A DNA stretch of 64,000 nt, from NCBI RefSeq assembly GCF_027257955.1, contig NZ_JANZNQ010000002.1, positions 62,001 through 126,000 of the forward strand, written 5' to 3'. A model generated the notes under the pieces. That model saw only the letters and a list, made by a program, of their open reading frames with translations, did not search any database and was not told where the DNA came from. The stretch comes from Zhongshania aquatica. Lineage in GTDB: Bacteria; Pseudomonadota; Gammaproteobacteria; Pseudomonadales; Spongiibacteraceae. Position 1 is the stretch's first letter. Each line of letters starts with the position of its first letter. Both the position numbers and the translations under genes were made by a program. Below, piece after piece: positions 49,101-57,935 of the stretch.

Positions 49101-50302
49101 ATCAACATTTGAATGCACTGCAAGCGTATCCATTTGAAAAGTTACGAGTCTTGTTCGACGGCGTAAGCACGCCGCCAATAGCACATATCCCACTGTCCAT
49201 TGGTGAGCCAAAACATAAATCGCCGGAGTTTGTCAGCGCTGCAATTAGCCAAAACTTAGATAAATTAAGCAACTACCCCACCACCAAGGGCATTCCTGAG
49301 CTACGGCAGGCGATCTCGAACTGGGCTTGTCAACGCTTTGGCCTAAGATCACTAAATCCAGAAACTCAAATACTACCTGTAAACGGCACCCGCGAAGCCC
49401 TATTTGCCTTCGCGCAAACCGTCGTGAACGCCGGCCCAGACGCCTTGGTATGCAGCCCCAACCCCTTCTACCAAATATATGAAGGTGCAGCACTACTGGC
49501 AGGCGCCCAACCCGAATTTTTAGCGTGTAGATCTGAGCGTGGATTTATTCCAGATTTCGACGCCGTCAGTGCGGATGTGTGGCAACGCTGCCAGCTGCTT
49601 TTTATTTGCACACCGGGGAATCCGAGTGGCGCGGTCATGAGCAGTGAGCAGTTACAAAAGCTCATTGCCCTCGCCGATAAATACGATTTTGTAATCGCCA
49701 GCGACGAATGCTACTCCGAACTTTATTTTGATGAGAGCAACCCACCAACAGGCTTACTACAAGCCTGTGCTGATATCGGCCGCGACGATTACCAGCGCTG
49801 CGTGGTTTTTCATAGCTTATCAAAACGATCAAACCTGCCGGGCCTGCGTTCAGGCTTTGTCGCAGGCGACGCGAAGATCCTTGAAAGTTTCTTGCTATAC
49901 CGCACCTATCACGGCTGCGCGATGCCCGTGCAACATCAGTTGGCCAGTGTCGCCGCATGGCAAGACGAAGAACATGTCAAAGCCAACCGCGAACTGTATC
50001 GACAAAAATTTGATGAGGTATTAGGTATTTTAGACGGTTGCCTAGATGTCCAACGGCCTGCGGCGTCTTTTTATCTCTGGGCCAAAACACCAATCGACGA
50101 CACCGAATTCGCCCGTGGCTTGTTTGAGCAACAACACGTCACCGTATTGCCTGGCAGCTATTTGTCACGTGAAGTCGAGGGCTTCAATCCCGGCGCAAAC
50201 TACGTTCGTATGGCCCTTGTAGCAGAACCACGCCAATGCGCAGACGCGGCGCATCGAATAAAAGCGTATGTAGAAAGTCTCAAAGCGAGCGGCCAATGCT
50301 AA
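49097..50302 (+). CDS. dapC: Succinyldiaminopimelate transaminase DapC
   Basis: PLP aminotransferase of the succinylase lysine/DAP pathway, 401 residues. The N-terminal NALQAYPFEKLRVLF and IGEPKH are typical of DapC, and the PLP lysine is in SLSKRSNLPGLRSGF (about residue 242). Neighbours support the call: glnD upstream (4-base overlap) and dapD downstream. ArgD-type activity on acetylornithine is unlikely given this sequence family. Confidence 0.94.
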   Translation: MNQHLNALQAYPFEKLRVLFDGVSTPPIAHIPLSIGEPKHKSPEFVSAAISQNLDKLSNYPTTKGIPELRQAISNWACQRFGLRSLNPETQILPVNGTREALFAFAQTVVNAGPDALVCSPNPFYQIYEGAALLAGAQPEFLACRSERGFIPDFDAVSADVWQRCQLLFICTPGNPSGAVMSSEQLQKLIALADKYDFVIASDECYSELYFDESNPPTGLLQACADIGRDDYQRCVVFHSLSKRSNLPGLRSGFVAGDAKILESFLLYRTYHGCAMPVQHQLASVAAWQDEEHVKANRELYRQKFDEVLGILDGCLDVQRPAASFYLWAKTPIDDTEFARGLFEQQHVTVLPGSYLSREVEGFNPGANYVRMALVAEPRQCADAAHRIKAYVESLKASGQC

Positions 50303-50949
50303 AGAAAGATCGTGTCGCATTTATCAGCCAAAGACTACAAGAACTGTACCCAGAACAACCCATTCCGCTGGATCACAAAGATCCGTACACACTTTTAGTC
50401 GCCGTGCTGCTATCAGCCCAGTGCACCGATGTAAGGGTAAACCAAGTCACGCCCGCGCTGTTTGAACTGGCGGACAATCCCGCTGACATGGCAAAACAGG
50501 ATGTTGACGATATTCGTCAAATTATTCATCCCTGTGGCCTTTCGCCGCAAAAATCGAAAGCCATAAAACGGCTGTCAGAAATGTTAGTAGAAGACTATAA
50601 CGGCGTCGTACCCCAAGACATGGAGGCATTAGAAACCCTACCAGGCGTCGGCCACAAAACCGCCAGCGTGGTCATGTCGCAAGCCTTTGGCGTACCCGCC
50701 TTCCCCGTCGACACCCACATTCATCGGCTTGCCCAACGCTGGGGACTAACCGAGGGTAAAAATGTCGTTCAAACTGAAAGGGATTTAAAGCGCTTATTCC
50801 CAAAGGAACAATGGAACGCGCTGCACTTACAAATTATTTATTACGGCCGTGAATACTGCAGCGCACGCGGCTGCAACGGCACGGTTTGCGAAATATGCCG
50901 CACCTGCTACCCACTTCGTAAAAACCCAAAAATCGTGCGCAAACCCTAG
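50296..50949 (+). CDS. nth: Endonuclease III (DNA glycosylase/AP lyase)
   Basis: Base-excision repair enzyme removing oxidised pyrimidines. ATG 50296 (MLKKDRVAFISQRLQELYP) is preferred; it overlaps dapC by 7 bases and gives 217 residues. The HhH motif LPGVGHKTASVV has the catalytic Lys, and VDTHIHRLAQR the catalytic Asp. The C-terminal cluster loop departs from the textbook CX6CX2CX5C: cysteines here are spaced C-X4-C-X4-C-X2-C-X2-C (five Cys) before a basic tail. It is unusually placed between dapC and the yffB-dapD pair. Confidence 0.93.
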   Translation: MLKKDRVAFISQRLQELYPEQPIPLDHKDPYTLLVAVLLSAQCTDVRVNQVTPALFELADNPADMAKQDVDDIRQIIHPCGLSPQKSKAIKRLSEMLVEDYNGVVPQDMEALETLPGVGHKTASVVMSQAFGVPAFPVDTHIHRLAQRWGLTEGKNVVQTERDLKRLFPKEQWNALHLQIIYYGREYCSARGCNGTVCEICRTCYPLRKNPKIVRKP

Positions 50950-51160
50950 CCCACTTTATTAAGGGCATTCTCACGAAGAGTTCTCAACATCGGCTTTAAT
51001 TAACTCAAGTTCAATAAAATGAATGTCGAATCAACCTTATTTCTATCAGTTTTAAAAATAGAAATTCGCAGACTTTAATATTTTTTAATTTAAATATAAA
51101 AGATCGGAAATCGAGGACTTTCTGAGCGCAGCAATATGTCGAAACCAACAACAATTCAAA

Positions 51161-52438
51161 CTAGCTAGCTATGCTTGAATCCTCAGAAGCCGCAACATTT
51201 GGCGGCGCCTCATTGGGTAACTCTTCTTCTGGCAACATTTCCAAGACCGTGGGCGTGGTACGCACCATGGCAACAAAATGCGCGCTATTATCTTCAAACT
51301 GAAGTTTGTTAGCCATCAAATGACGCGCAGTAAACAAACATAAAGCGAGCTGCATAATCACGAAGTATCCAGTCAATGCATGATGACCAAACACTGCCAT
51401 CCCCCGCCCTGCAAGCGCGGGCCCAAGCGCCGCACCAATACCGTGTATAAATAACAAACTACTAGCGCCCGACAAGATATGATCGTGATCCAACTTATCC
51501 ATCAGGATGGCAACAGACACTGGGTAAACACAAAATGCAAAACCACCGTATAAGGCGGCCATTAGAAATACCCAGTTTCCAAAATACGAAAACACCGACA
51601 GTAAACACGCTGATACCGCAGCTAATGCGGTCACTACAATAATCACTCTGCGACGGTCGTGGGTATCCGAATAACGTCCTAGGGGATATTGAAATAGCGC
51701 ACCGCCCAGTATGGCGCAGCTCATAAATGTGGCGACGCCGCGGCTATCAAGACCTACATCACCGGCATAGATCGCCGACAACCCCCAAAATCCACCCATC
51801 GCCAAGCCCGACAGCAATGCACCAGCAACCGCAACTGGCGATAATTTTGCAATAGTCCCTATTTTCAGACGGGGTATGACCGTTATTTCCGGCTGCTTCA
51901 TGCGGGTGAGCGCTATCGGCACCAAACTGATCGTGATTAACATGGCAGCTATGGAGAACAACATAAATCCACTGGGCGCGCCGATGCGAATAAGCTGCTG
52001 GGCGATGGCAAGCGAACCAAGGTTTACAACCATGTAGACCGCAAAAACCCGACCGCGCTGAGTACCCGTAGACTGCGTGTTCAGCCAACTCTCTAGCACC
52101 GTGTACAAAATAACCAAGGCAGCGCCGGTCAGAACACGCAGCAGTAACCAGCTGAGCGGGCTTACAAACAAAACATGCAGCAATACTGAGCATGAGGCCA
52201 ATGCGGCACAACAGGTAAAAGTGCGAATATGGCCCACACGTTGAATAAGCGGAAGCGCGAGAAACGTACCGACAAAGAAGCCTAAAAAATACCCAGACAT
52301 TACCAAACCCATGGTGTCGTCCGGGAAACCCTCAAGACCGCCACGGATTGCCAGCAAGGTATTCAGTAATCCGCTGCCAAGTAGCAGAAGTGAAACACTA
52401 AGTAGTAACGTAGTAATAGGAACAATAAGAAGTAACAT
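51161..52438 (-). CDS. MFS transporter, YcaD-like
   Basis: Polytopic inner-membrane protein with about 12 hydrophobic segments and MFS spacing. The stretch LLNTLLAIRGGLEGFPDDTMGLVMSGYFLGFFVGTFLA and the later VLESWLNTQSTGTQRGRVFAVYMVVNLGSLAIAQQL resemble E. coli YcaD, a transporter of unknown substrate. Start is uncertain: ATG 52438 aligns with YcaD, but the frame is open to 52489 and neither has a clear ribosome site. The last 60 residues are a charged cytosolic tail with PEEELPNEAPPNVA. It interrupts the nth-yffB-dapD run on the opposite strand. Confidence 0.85.
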   Translation of the reverse strand: MLLLIVPITTLLLSVSLLLLGSGLLNTLLAIRGGLEGFPDDTMGLVMSGYFLGFFVGTFLALPLIQRVGHIRTFTCCAALASCSVLLHVLFVSPLSWLLLRVLTGAALVILYTVLESWLNTQSTGTQRGRVFAVYMVVNLGSLAIAQQLIRIGAPSGFMLFSIAAMLITISLVPIALTRMKQPEITVIPRLKIGTIAKLSPVAVAGALLSGLAMGGFWGLSAIYAGDVGLDSRGVATFMSCAILGGALFQYPLGRYSDTHDRRRVIIVVTALAAVSACLLSVFSYFGNWVFLMAALYGGFAFCVYPVSVAILMDKLDHDHILSGASSLLFIHGIGAALGPALAGRGMAVFGHHALTGYFVIMQLALCLFTARHLMANKLQFEDNSAHFVAMVRTTPTVLEMLPEEELPNEAPPNVAASEDSSIAS

Positions 52439-52666
52439 AGCTAAAAATAAGCAATGTACATACCAAAGCAAAATCGTGATTAGCATCAAGCAGTGGCTTT
52501 GCTAAAGAGCTATTCCCCACGTCCCACACCACCAATGGTCTAAATAACGCCAATAACTGCGCGTCTGCAGCAAATGCTCAACCATAAGTGCCGTGAACCA
52601 AGCCGCAGAATTTGCTATCCTTAACGGCTAAATTTCTGTCCGCTCTCAGTAATATAGAGAAAACAT

Positions 52667-53026
52667 ATGAGTACAACACTCTACGGCATCAAAAATTGCG
52701 ATACCGTGCGCGCAGCCAGACGCTGGCTGGAATCCCATGACGTTGATTTCGACTTTCAGGATGTGCGTGACAGCCCGCTCAACGCAGATCAGCTGGGAGC
52801 GTGGCTGCAACAGTTAGGTGTCGATGCGCTGGTCAACAAACGCAGCACCACATGGAAGCAGCTGTCAGAGGAACAACGCAAAACCTTGAACGCAGACAAT
52901 GCTGTCAACTTACTTATTGAACACCCAACATTGATGAAGCGCCCCCTACTAGACACCGGTAGCGCCTTACACCTCGGCTTCAAAGCTGCCGACTATCAAT
53001 CGCTGTTCACTCATCACACCCTTTAA
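52667..53026 (+). CDS. yffB: ArsC/Spx-family protein YffB
   Basis: Thioredoxin-fold protein of the ArsC/Spx group, 119 residues. It has GIKNCDTVRAARRWLESHDVDF with a single N-terminal cysteine instead of CX2C, and the MKRPLLDTGSALHLGF segment typical of YffB. YffB is probably a glutathione-dependent thiol protein, but its substrate is not settled. In E. coli it neighbours dapE; here it precedes dapD by 21 bases, the arrangement of Pseudomonas relatives. Confidence 0.9.
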   Translation: MSTTLYGIKNCDTVRAARRWLESHDVDFDFQDVRDSPLNADQLGAWLQQLGVDALVNKRSTTWKQLSEEQRKTLNADNAVNLLIEHPTLMKRPLLDTGSALHLGFKAADYQSLFTHHTL

Positions 53027-53047
53027 ACCTTTATAAGAGACACAACA

Positions 53048-54085
53048 ATGACACAAGCATCTTTCGCATTCGGTTTAGGCCTAGGTACTCAAAATAGCAA
53101 AGGCGAGTGGCTAGACACGTATTACCCAAGCCCATTACTAAACCCAGATGCCACGCTAATTGCCGCCCTACAAACTGTCATTGCGCCACTGCAAGGCAAT
53201 ACCTCAGTCGCAGTTACTGCCGAGCAAATGGCGGAAATTGCAGACGCTATTGCGGCAACAGACAACGCAGCACAAGCCACTATTGCGGCACAACTTGCTA
53301 GCAGCAGCCAAGCCCTAGTCCTTACACTACTCACCACTGACGACGCACCGGGATCAGTACCCGAGGGATATTTAAAACTTCACCTACTCTCGCACCGTCT
53401 TGTTAAGCCACACGGTATTAATTTAACGGGCTTATTTGGCGTATTGCCGAACGTCGCATGGACAAGCCAAGGCGCTGTCGACATTAGTGAACTGCAAGAT
53501 CGCCAGCTACAAGCCCGCCTAAAAGGCGAGATGCTAGAAGTCATGTCAGTGGACAAGTTCCCTAAAATGACAAATTACGTTGTGCCTACGGGGGTTCGAA
53601 TTGCCCACACGGCAAGGGTCCGTCTAGGTGCATATTTGGGCGAAGGCACCACAATCATGCACGAAGGCTTCGTCAACTTTAACGCGGGCACCGAAGGCCC
53701 GGGTATGATTGAAGGGCGTATTTCTGCGGGCGTCATGGTCGGCTCCGGCTCTGATCTAGGTGGTGGATGCTCTACCATGGGTACGCTGTCAGGTGGCAAC
53801 AATATTATTATTTCCGTCGGTAAAGAATGTCTTATCGGCGCCAACGCCGGTGTCGGTATTCCACTGGGTGATCGCTGCACCATCGAAGCCGGTCTATATA
53901 TCACCGCAGGCTCAGTGTTAACAATGATCGATGCCGACGGCGCAGTAGCCGGCACCACTAAGGCCCGTGAACTGTCTGGTCAATCCGATCTTCTCTTCCG
54001 TCGCAACTCTAAAAACGGCGCAATTGAAGTATTAACGAATAAGTCTGCTATCGCGCTTAACGAGATGTTACACGCCCATAACTAG
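53048..54085 (+). CDS. dapD: Tetrahydrodipicolinate N-succinyltransferase (long DapD form)
   Basis: Succinylates tetrahydrodipicolinate in lysine/DAP synthesis, product feeding DapC. At 345 residues it is the Pseudomonas-type long form rather than the 274-residue enterobacterial one. The C-terminal half is a left-handed beta-helix (ARVRLGAYLGEGTTIMHEGFVNFNAGTEG, then GGGCSTMGTLSGG). AAGAGA precedes the ATG. A hairpin follows the stop. Confidence 0.95.
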   Translation: MTQASFAFGLGLGTQNSKGEWLDTYYPSPLLNPDATLIAALQTVIAPLQGNTSVAVTAEQMAEIADAIAATDNAAQATIAAQLASSSQALVLTLLTTDDAPGSVPEGYLKLHLLSHRLVKPHGINLTGLFGVLPNVAWTSQGAVDISELQDRQLQARLKGEMLEVMSVDKFPKMTNYVVPTGVRIAHTARVRLGAYLGEGTTIMHEGFVNFNAGTEGPGMIEGRISAGVMVGSGSDLGGGCSTMGTLSGGNNIIISVGKECLIGANAGVGIPLGDRCTIEAGLYITAGSVLTMIDADGAVAGTTKARELSGQSDLLFRRNSKNGAIEVLTNKSAIALNEMLHAHN

Positions 54086-54101
54086 CCGCTTTTGGCGCCA
54101 T

Positions 54102-54125
54102 TTCGTCCCGCAACTGTGGGACGAA
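54102..54125 (+). terminator. Terminator-like hairpin after dapD
   Basis: Perfect 8-bp stem TTCGTCCC (54102-54109) and GGGACGAA (54118-54125) with an 8-base loop, 17 bases past the dapD stop. It lacks a run of T (TCTGATTTTC follows), so it is only a candidate. Confidence 0.5.
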
Positions 54126-54248
54126 TCTGATTTTCTGGTGAACTCCTCGCCGCTGAACTACTCTATTAACTAGAATCGCTTAACTCAAACTTACTTGCCA
54201 TCACGTTTTTGAGTTCGCGCAAAAACAAAAAATATTCAGGAGAGTGAT

Positions 54249-54434
54249 ATGGAATTTCACGTTACAGGGGTATTAGGATTTCTTATTTTTATCGCCGATA
54301 TTTGGGCGATTCTTAATATTGTGCAAAGTCGCGAAACATCGACAACCAAATTACTTTGGATTGTATTAATACTCTTCCTTCCCTTCCTAGGCCTGCTAAT
54401 TTGGTGGTTTGCCGGTCCGCGCGAACGAACTTAG
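54249..54434 (+). CDS. PLD nuclease N-terminal-like (PLDc_N) small membrane protein
   Basis: 61-residue membrane protein with two hydrophobic helices (VLGFLIFIADIWAILNIV and LLWIVLILFLPFLGLLIWWFAG) and the family pattern of a short loop with K-L-L-W between them and a C-terminal GPR. This matches the PLDc_N domain, found at the N-terminus of cardiolipin synthases and as free-standing proteins of unknown role. The ATG has AGGAG 7 bases upstream. It stands alone; 54435-54711 downstream holds nothing I recognise. Confidence 0.85.
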   Translation: MEFHVTGVLGFLIFIADIWAILNIVQSRETSTTKLLWIVLILFLPFLGLLIWWFAGPRERT

Positions 54435-54711
54435 CGTCACCGGCATCACTGGCAAAAAATCGCTGTCACACAATAGATTTAAAACACCATATTCCAATGC
54501 TGCAAGTATTGCTCATCATCAAGGTTTAAAATTCTTACGCTAGGATTTCGGAATCAATTTAGGCTCCAACGAAAAAGTCGACATAGAGACAACGACCCTG
54601 GCGATAAAACCAAAACACCGGCATTGACGTAGCAAATACAAACATCCGTTTATGTCGCGGCTTAACCAGGGAAGACGAACGCTCACTCATTAACGACACA
54701 CAAAGAAAAAT

Positions 54712-55785
54712 ATGGATGCAAATAGTAAAGACAAATCAGATTGGGCGATTAAACTCATCGCGATCCTCGCTGTACTTTATACATTACAAGTGGCAAGAGA
54801 TGTCATCCTACCCATTACACTCGCACTTATTTTTACACTTCTGCTCGCCCCTGCCGTAAGTCGACTACAATCCATCGGCCTACCACGCAGCTTAGCCGCC
54901 ATCATCATTATGACGATTGGTCTCGGTATGATTGGCGGTGTTCTCTACGCATTGGCATCCCCAGCCAATGAGTGGTTTCAACGCGTACCCGAGGCAGTTT
55001 CCGTATTACGCGATCAGCTAGGTAACGTGAATAGCGACAACACGAATGTCGACGCCGCCAGTCGCAGTATCGACTCACTAGCAAAAGAGTTCAGCACAAG
55101 CTCAAAAGACCCTCAATTAACGCAAGTGGTTATTGCAGACGCTGGCTGGCGCTCAGAGTTAGGCGAAATCGCGAAGAATTTCGGCGTTTATGGCACGCTA
55201 AGTATTATTTTTTTGTTCTTCCTGCTAACGTCAGGAGACGCATTAATGAGGCGTTTCATTCACAGCCTCCCAACCCAGAAAGACAAAGCTGTGGTGACAC
55301 GCATTGCGCAACTCGCGCAAACGCAAATGTCACGCTACTTAATGACCATCACCGCTGTCAATGTTGCGGTTGGCGGATTAACAGCATGTGGACTGTGGCT
55401 CGCTGGTTTCCCAGATCCCGCCCTGTGGGGAGCGGTTGCCACCTTATTGCGCTATATCCCCTATCTCGGCGTCAGCATGACAATCATACTATTTACTATT
55501 GTGAGCGCTGTCAGTTATAACAACCCTATGGCCATTATTGCTGCACCGCTTTCTTACGGCCTGTTCACCGCGTTCACCGGCCAATTTATCGACCCCTTTG
55601 TCCACGGCCTGCGATTTAGTCTAAATCCCATTGTCGTGTTTTTATGGATATTTTTCTGGGGTTGGTTGTGGGGGGCACCCGGCGTTTTACTCGCTGTTCC
55701 CCTACTCACGCTTTTCCAGGTAATCTGCCAACATACCGAACGCTTATTGCCCGTCGCTCATATTATTGGAGATGCCAATGAATAA
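54712..55785 (+). CDS. AI-2E family (PerM/YdiK-like) membrane transporter
   Basis: 357-residue membrane protein with about eight helices: two at the N-terminus, a hydrophilic segment (residues about 85-150), then LSIIFLFFLLTSGDALMRRF and the C-terminal bundle with GAVATLLRYIPYLG and FLWIFFWGWLWGAPGVLLAVPLLT. These are hallmarks of the AI-2E exporter-like superfamily; substrates range from autoinducer-2 to ions and most are unknown. It overlaps the amidoligase gene by 8 bases, so it is probably the membrane partner of that operon. Confidence 0.9.
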   Translation: MDANSKDKSDWAIKLIAILAVLYTLQVARDVILPITLALIFTLLLAPAVSRLQSIGLPRSLAAIIIMTIGLGMIGGVLYALASPANEWFQRVPEAVSVLRDQLGNVNSDNTNVDAASRSIDSLAKEFSTSSKDPQLTQVVIADAGWRSELGEIAKNFGVYGTLSIIFLFFLLTSGDALMRRFIHSLPTQKDKAVVTRIAQLAQTQMSRYLMTITAVNVAVGGLTACGLWLAGFPDPALWGAVATLLRYIPYLGVSMTIILFTIVSAVSYNNPMAIIAAPLSYGLFTAFTGQFIDPFVHGLRFSLNPIVVFLWIFFWGWLWGAPGVLLAVPLLTLFQVICQHTERLLPVAHIIGDANE

Positions 55786-56794
55786 CTCGCTGGATACCTA
55801 TCGCAAATCATTGTGGCCGCTGCCACAGCATACCAAAACGTCCGACGGCAAGATGAGACGGCTCGGTGTAGAAATTGAATTTACCGGCATGGAAATTAGC
55901 GACATTGTCGACACGATTATCTCGCTCTACGGCGGCAAGGCCGAGACGGTATCGGATTACGAAATCAATGTTGTCGATACCTCCTTAGGAAAATTTGGTG
56001 TTGAATTAGATTTTTCATACATCAAACGTATCAGCCGCGAACGTCACGAGTCTGCAGACAATAACGACTTAGAAGAACTCGCCGAAGCCATTGTTGGCGC
56101 CATAGCTAAACAGCTCGTGCCATTTGAAGTCGTCGCCCCCCCCATTGCCATGGACGAGTTATGGCAACTCGAAACACTATTCCAAAAACTGCGAGATTCA
56201 GATGCGCAGGGCACTCATGCCTCAGCAAAAAACGCCTTTGGTCTACAACTAAATCCAGAAATGCCAGACTGCAGTGCCGAGACCATTCGCGATTATCTGC
56301 GCGCATTCTTGTGTCTATACGACTGGTTAAAAATGCGCTGCGACGTAGATTTCAGTCGCCGCCTCACCTCTTATGTAGACCCCTTTGGTAAAGACTATGT
56401 AAGGCTGTTGCTAAAGGCCGACTACGCGCCCGACATCAACCAGCTAATCGATGATTATCTGGAATATAATCCCACCCGCAATCGCGCGCTGGATATGTTG
56501 CCGCTTTTCTCGCACATCGATGACGAAAGACTGCGTCGCTCAGTGAAGGACGACAGGGTAAAAGCGCGCCCAACACTGCACTATCGACTTCCAAATAGCC
56601 TGATCGACGACCCGCAATGGGGGCTAATCCACCCCTACCGCGACTGGTTGCAGGTAGATAATTTAGCCATGGATAAACACCGCTTAGATATGGTGTGTCG
56701 CGGCTACCGAAAATACCTCGACAATGCGACAGCCAATCTTTTCACCAATTGGGCAAACAGCGTAAGCAGATGGTTAATTCCGGAGCTACTGTGA
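55778..56794 (+). CDS. Amidoligase (glutamine-synthetase-fold, Amidoligase_2 type)
   Basis: Predicted ATP-dependent COOH-NH2 ligase. ATG 55778 has GGAG 6 bases upstream and gives 338 residues. Motifs fit the GS-like amidoligase family: VEIEF at residues 31-35 and VELDF at 75-79 (metal/ATP acids), His147 followed by FGLQLNPE at 154-161, SYVDPFGKDYVRLL near 207, and the C-terminal Arg motif ARPTLHYRLPNSLIDD. No signal peptide, so the reaction is cytosolic. The downstream gene encodes a C26/class-I amidotransferase-like hydrolase, the known partner type in comparative genomics. Substrates are unknown to me. Confidence 0.88.
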   Translation: MNNSLDTYRKSLWPLPQHTKTSDGKMRRLGVEIEFTGMEISDIVDTIISLYGGKAETVSDYEINVVDTSLGKFGVELDFSYIKRISRERHESADNNDLEELAEAIVGAIAKQLVPFEVVAPPIAMDELWQLETLFQKLRDSDAQGTHASAKNAFGLQLNPEMPDCSAETIRDYLRAFLCLYDWLKMRCDVDFSRRLTSYVDPFGKDYVRLLLKADYAPDINQLIDDYLEYNPTRNRALDMLPLFSHIDDERLRRSVKDDRVKARPTLHYRLPNSLIDDPQWGLIHPYRDWLQVDNLAMDKHRLDMVCRGYRKYLDNATANLFTNWANSVSRWLIPELL

Positions 56795-57456
56795 ACAAAC
56801 CACTTATTGGCGTGACTGGAGACGACACCAAGCTCCCCCTTGCTTGGTGGTTTATTCGCTGGGCATTATGGCGCTGCGGTGCCGTCGCCTATCGACTAAC
56901 ACCGACCCGCTGCGCAATCCCTGACGGACTCGATGGCATCATCATTAGTGGCGGTGACGACATCGATCAACGTCTTTATATGCCTGATGCACCAGACACC
57001 GCCCCCATCAATCGCGAGCGGGATCGGTTTGAAATGATGGCACTGGAACACAGCCTCGCCAAAGATCTACCGATTCTTGGTATATGCCGAGGCGCGCAAT
57101 TATTTAATATTGTTCTTGGTGGCACCCTCTATACCGATCTGCGGGAGCATCGTCATATAACATCTAACAAACGTATGCTTATTCCCCGTAAAACATTAAA
57201 CGTAGATACCAAAAGTTCACTATTTAAAATCCTCGGCAGTGAACACTGCCATATTAATAGCCTTCATCACCAAGCCATTCATAAATTAGGAGAGGGCTTG
57301 CAGATTTCCGGCCGCGACGCCGACAATATCATTCAAGCGGTCGAGGCGCCGGATCATCGCTGCAGACTCGGCGTGCAATGGCACCCAGAATATCTTCCTT
57401 TCCAAGGTCGCCAACTGCATATTTTTAAACACCTAGTGGCGAGTGCAGTACAATGA
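56791..57456 (+). CDS. Class-I amidotransferase-like hydrolase (peptidase C26, PuuD-like)
   Basis: Predicted gamma-glutamyl (or similar) amide hydrolase. The GTG at 56791 overlaps the amidoligase TGA as GTGA and has GGAG 7 bases upstream, giving 221 residues starting MNKPLIGVTGDDTK. The catalytic triad is visible: Cys99 in LGICRGAQ, His198 and Glu200 in VQWHPEY. The fold segments DGIIISGGDDID and VLGGTLYTDL match gamma-glutamyl-GABA hydrolases. Coupled to the amidoligase, it likely cleaves or edits the bond that enzyme makes. Confidence 0.92.
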   Translation: MNKPLIGVTGDDTKLPLAWWFIRWALWRCGAVAYRLTPTRCAIPDGLDGIIISGGDDIDQRLYMPDAPDTAPINRERDRFEMMALEHSLAKDLPILGICRGAQLFNIVLGGTLYTDLREHRHITSNKRMLIPRKTLNVDTKSSLFKILGSEHCHINSLHHQAIHKLGEGLQISGRDADNIIQAVEAPDHRCRLGVQWHPEYLPFQGRQLHIFKHLVASAVQ

Positions 57457-57878
57457 TCAGCCAGTATCTGCTGATGTTTGCCGTCGCCTTCGGCGCCGCG
57501 ACCTTACTGCCCTTCTATTCTGAAATTTTACTCGTCGCACAACTTCGCGACGGCTTAAGCCCCGCTTGGCTATGGCTAGCCGCCACCGCAGGCAACACCC
57601 TCGGCGCGGGCATCAACTGGTGGATGGGCATGAAGCTAAGCCAATACTCAGATCGCCGCTGGTTTCCCGCTAGAAAAGTCGATCTAATCCGCGCTCAGAA
57701 ATGGTTTACGCGCTACGGCAAGTGGACGCTGCTAATGTCATGGATGCCCATCGGCGGCGACGCACTCACCGTTGTTGGCGGTATTATGCGCATCCCCGCC
57801 ACACCATTTTTTATCCTTGTCGCCATCGGTAAAGGTGCTCGCTATGCCGCCGTCATCGCCGGTATCAATGCGCTGTAA
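57453..57878 (+). CDS. YqaA/DedA-like membrane protein
   Basis: 141-residue membrane protein with about four helices. The segments LLPFYSEILLV, NTLGAGINWWMG and WFTRYGKWTLLMSWMPIGGDALTVVGGIMR match YqaA-type short members of the DedA/SNARE-associated (VTT) superfamily, which act in lipid flipping or membrane homeostasis. Its ATG overlaps the hydrolase TGA as ATGA, so it is the fourth coupled gene of this operon. Gene yqaA is usually free-standing, which makes the linkage notable. Confidence 0.85.
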   Translation: MISQYLLMFAVAFGAATLLPFYSEILLVAQLRDGLSPAWLWLAATAGNTLGAGINWWMGMKLSQYSDRRWFPARKVDLIRAQKWFTRYGKWTLLMSWMPIGGDALTVVGGIMRIPATPFFILVAIGKGARYAAVIAGINAL

Positions 57879-57935
57879 ACTCCAGCCCAATATACGCGTA
57901 CAATAGCCACTCCCAAAAGATAAGTGAAATTAAAC

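Noticed and set aside
50950-51160. Possible small RNA or gene in the A+T-rich gap after nth
   Set aside because: No hairpin with a T-tract, no open frame with a ribosome site and no promoter pair were convincing.
54435-54711. Possible coding region between the PLDc_N-like gene and the AI-2E gene
   Set aside because: Stops in all frames and no ribosome site; treated as upstream region of the amidoligase operon.
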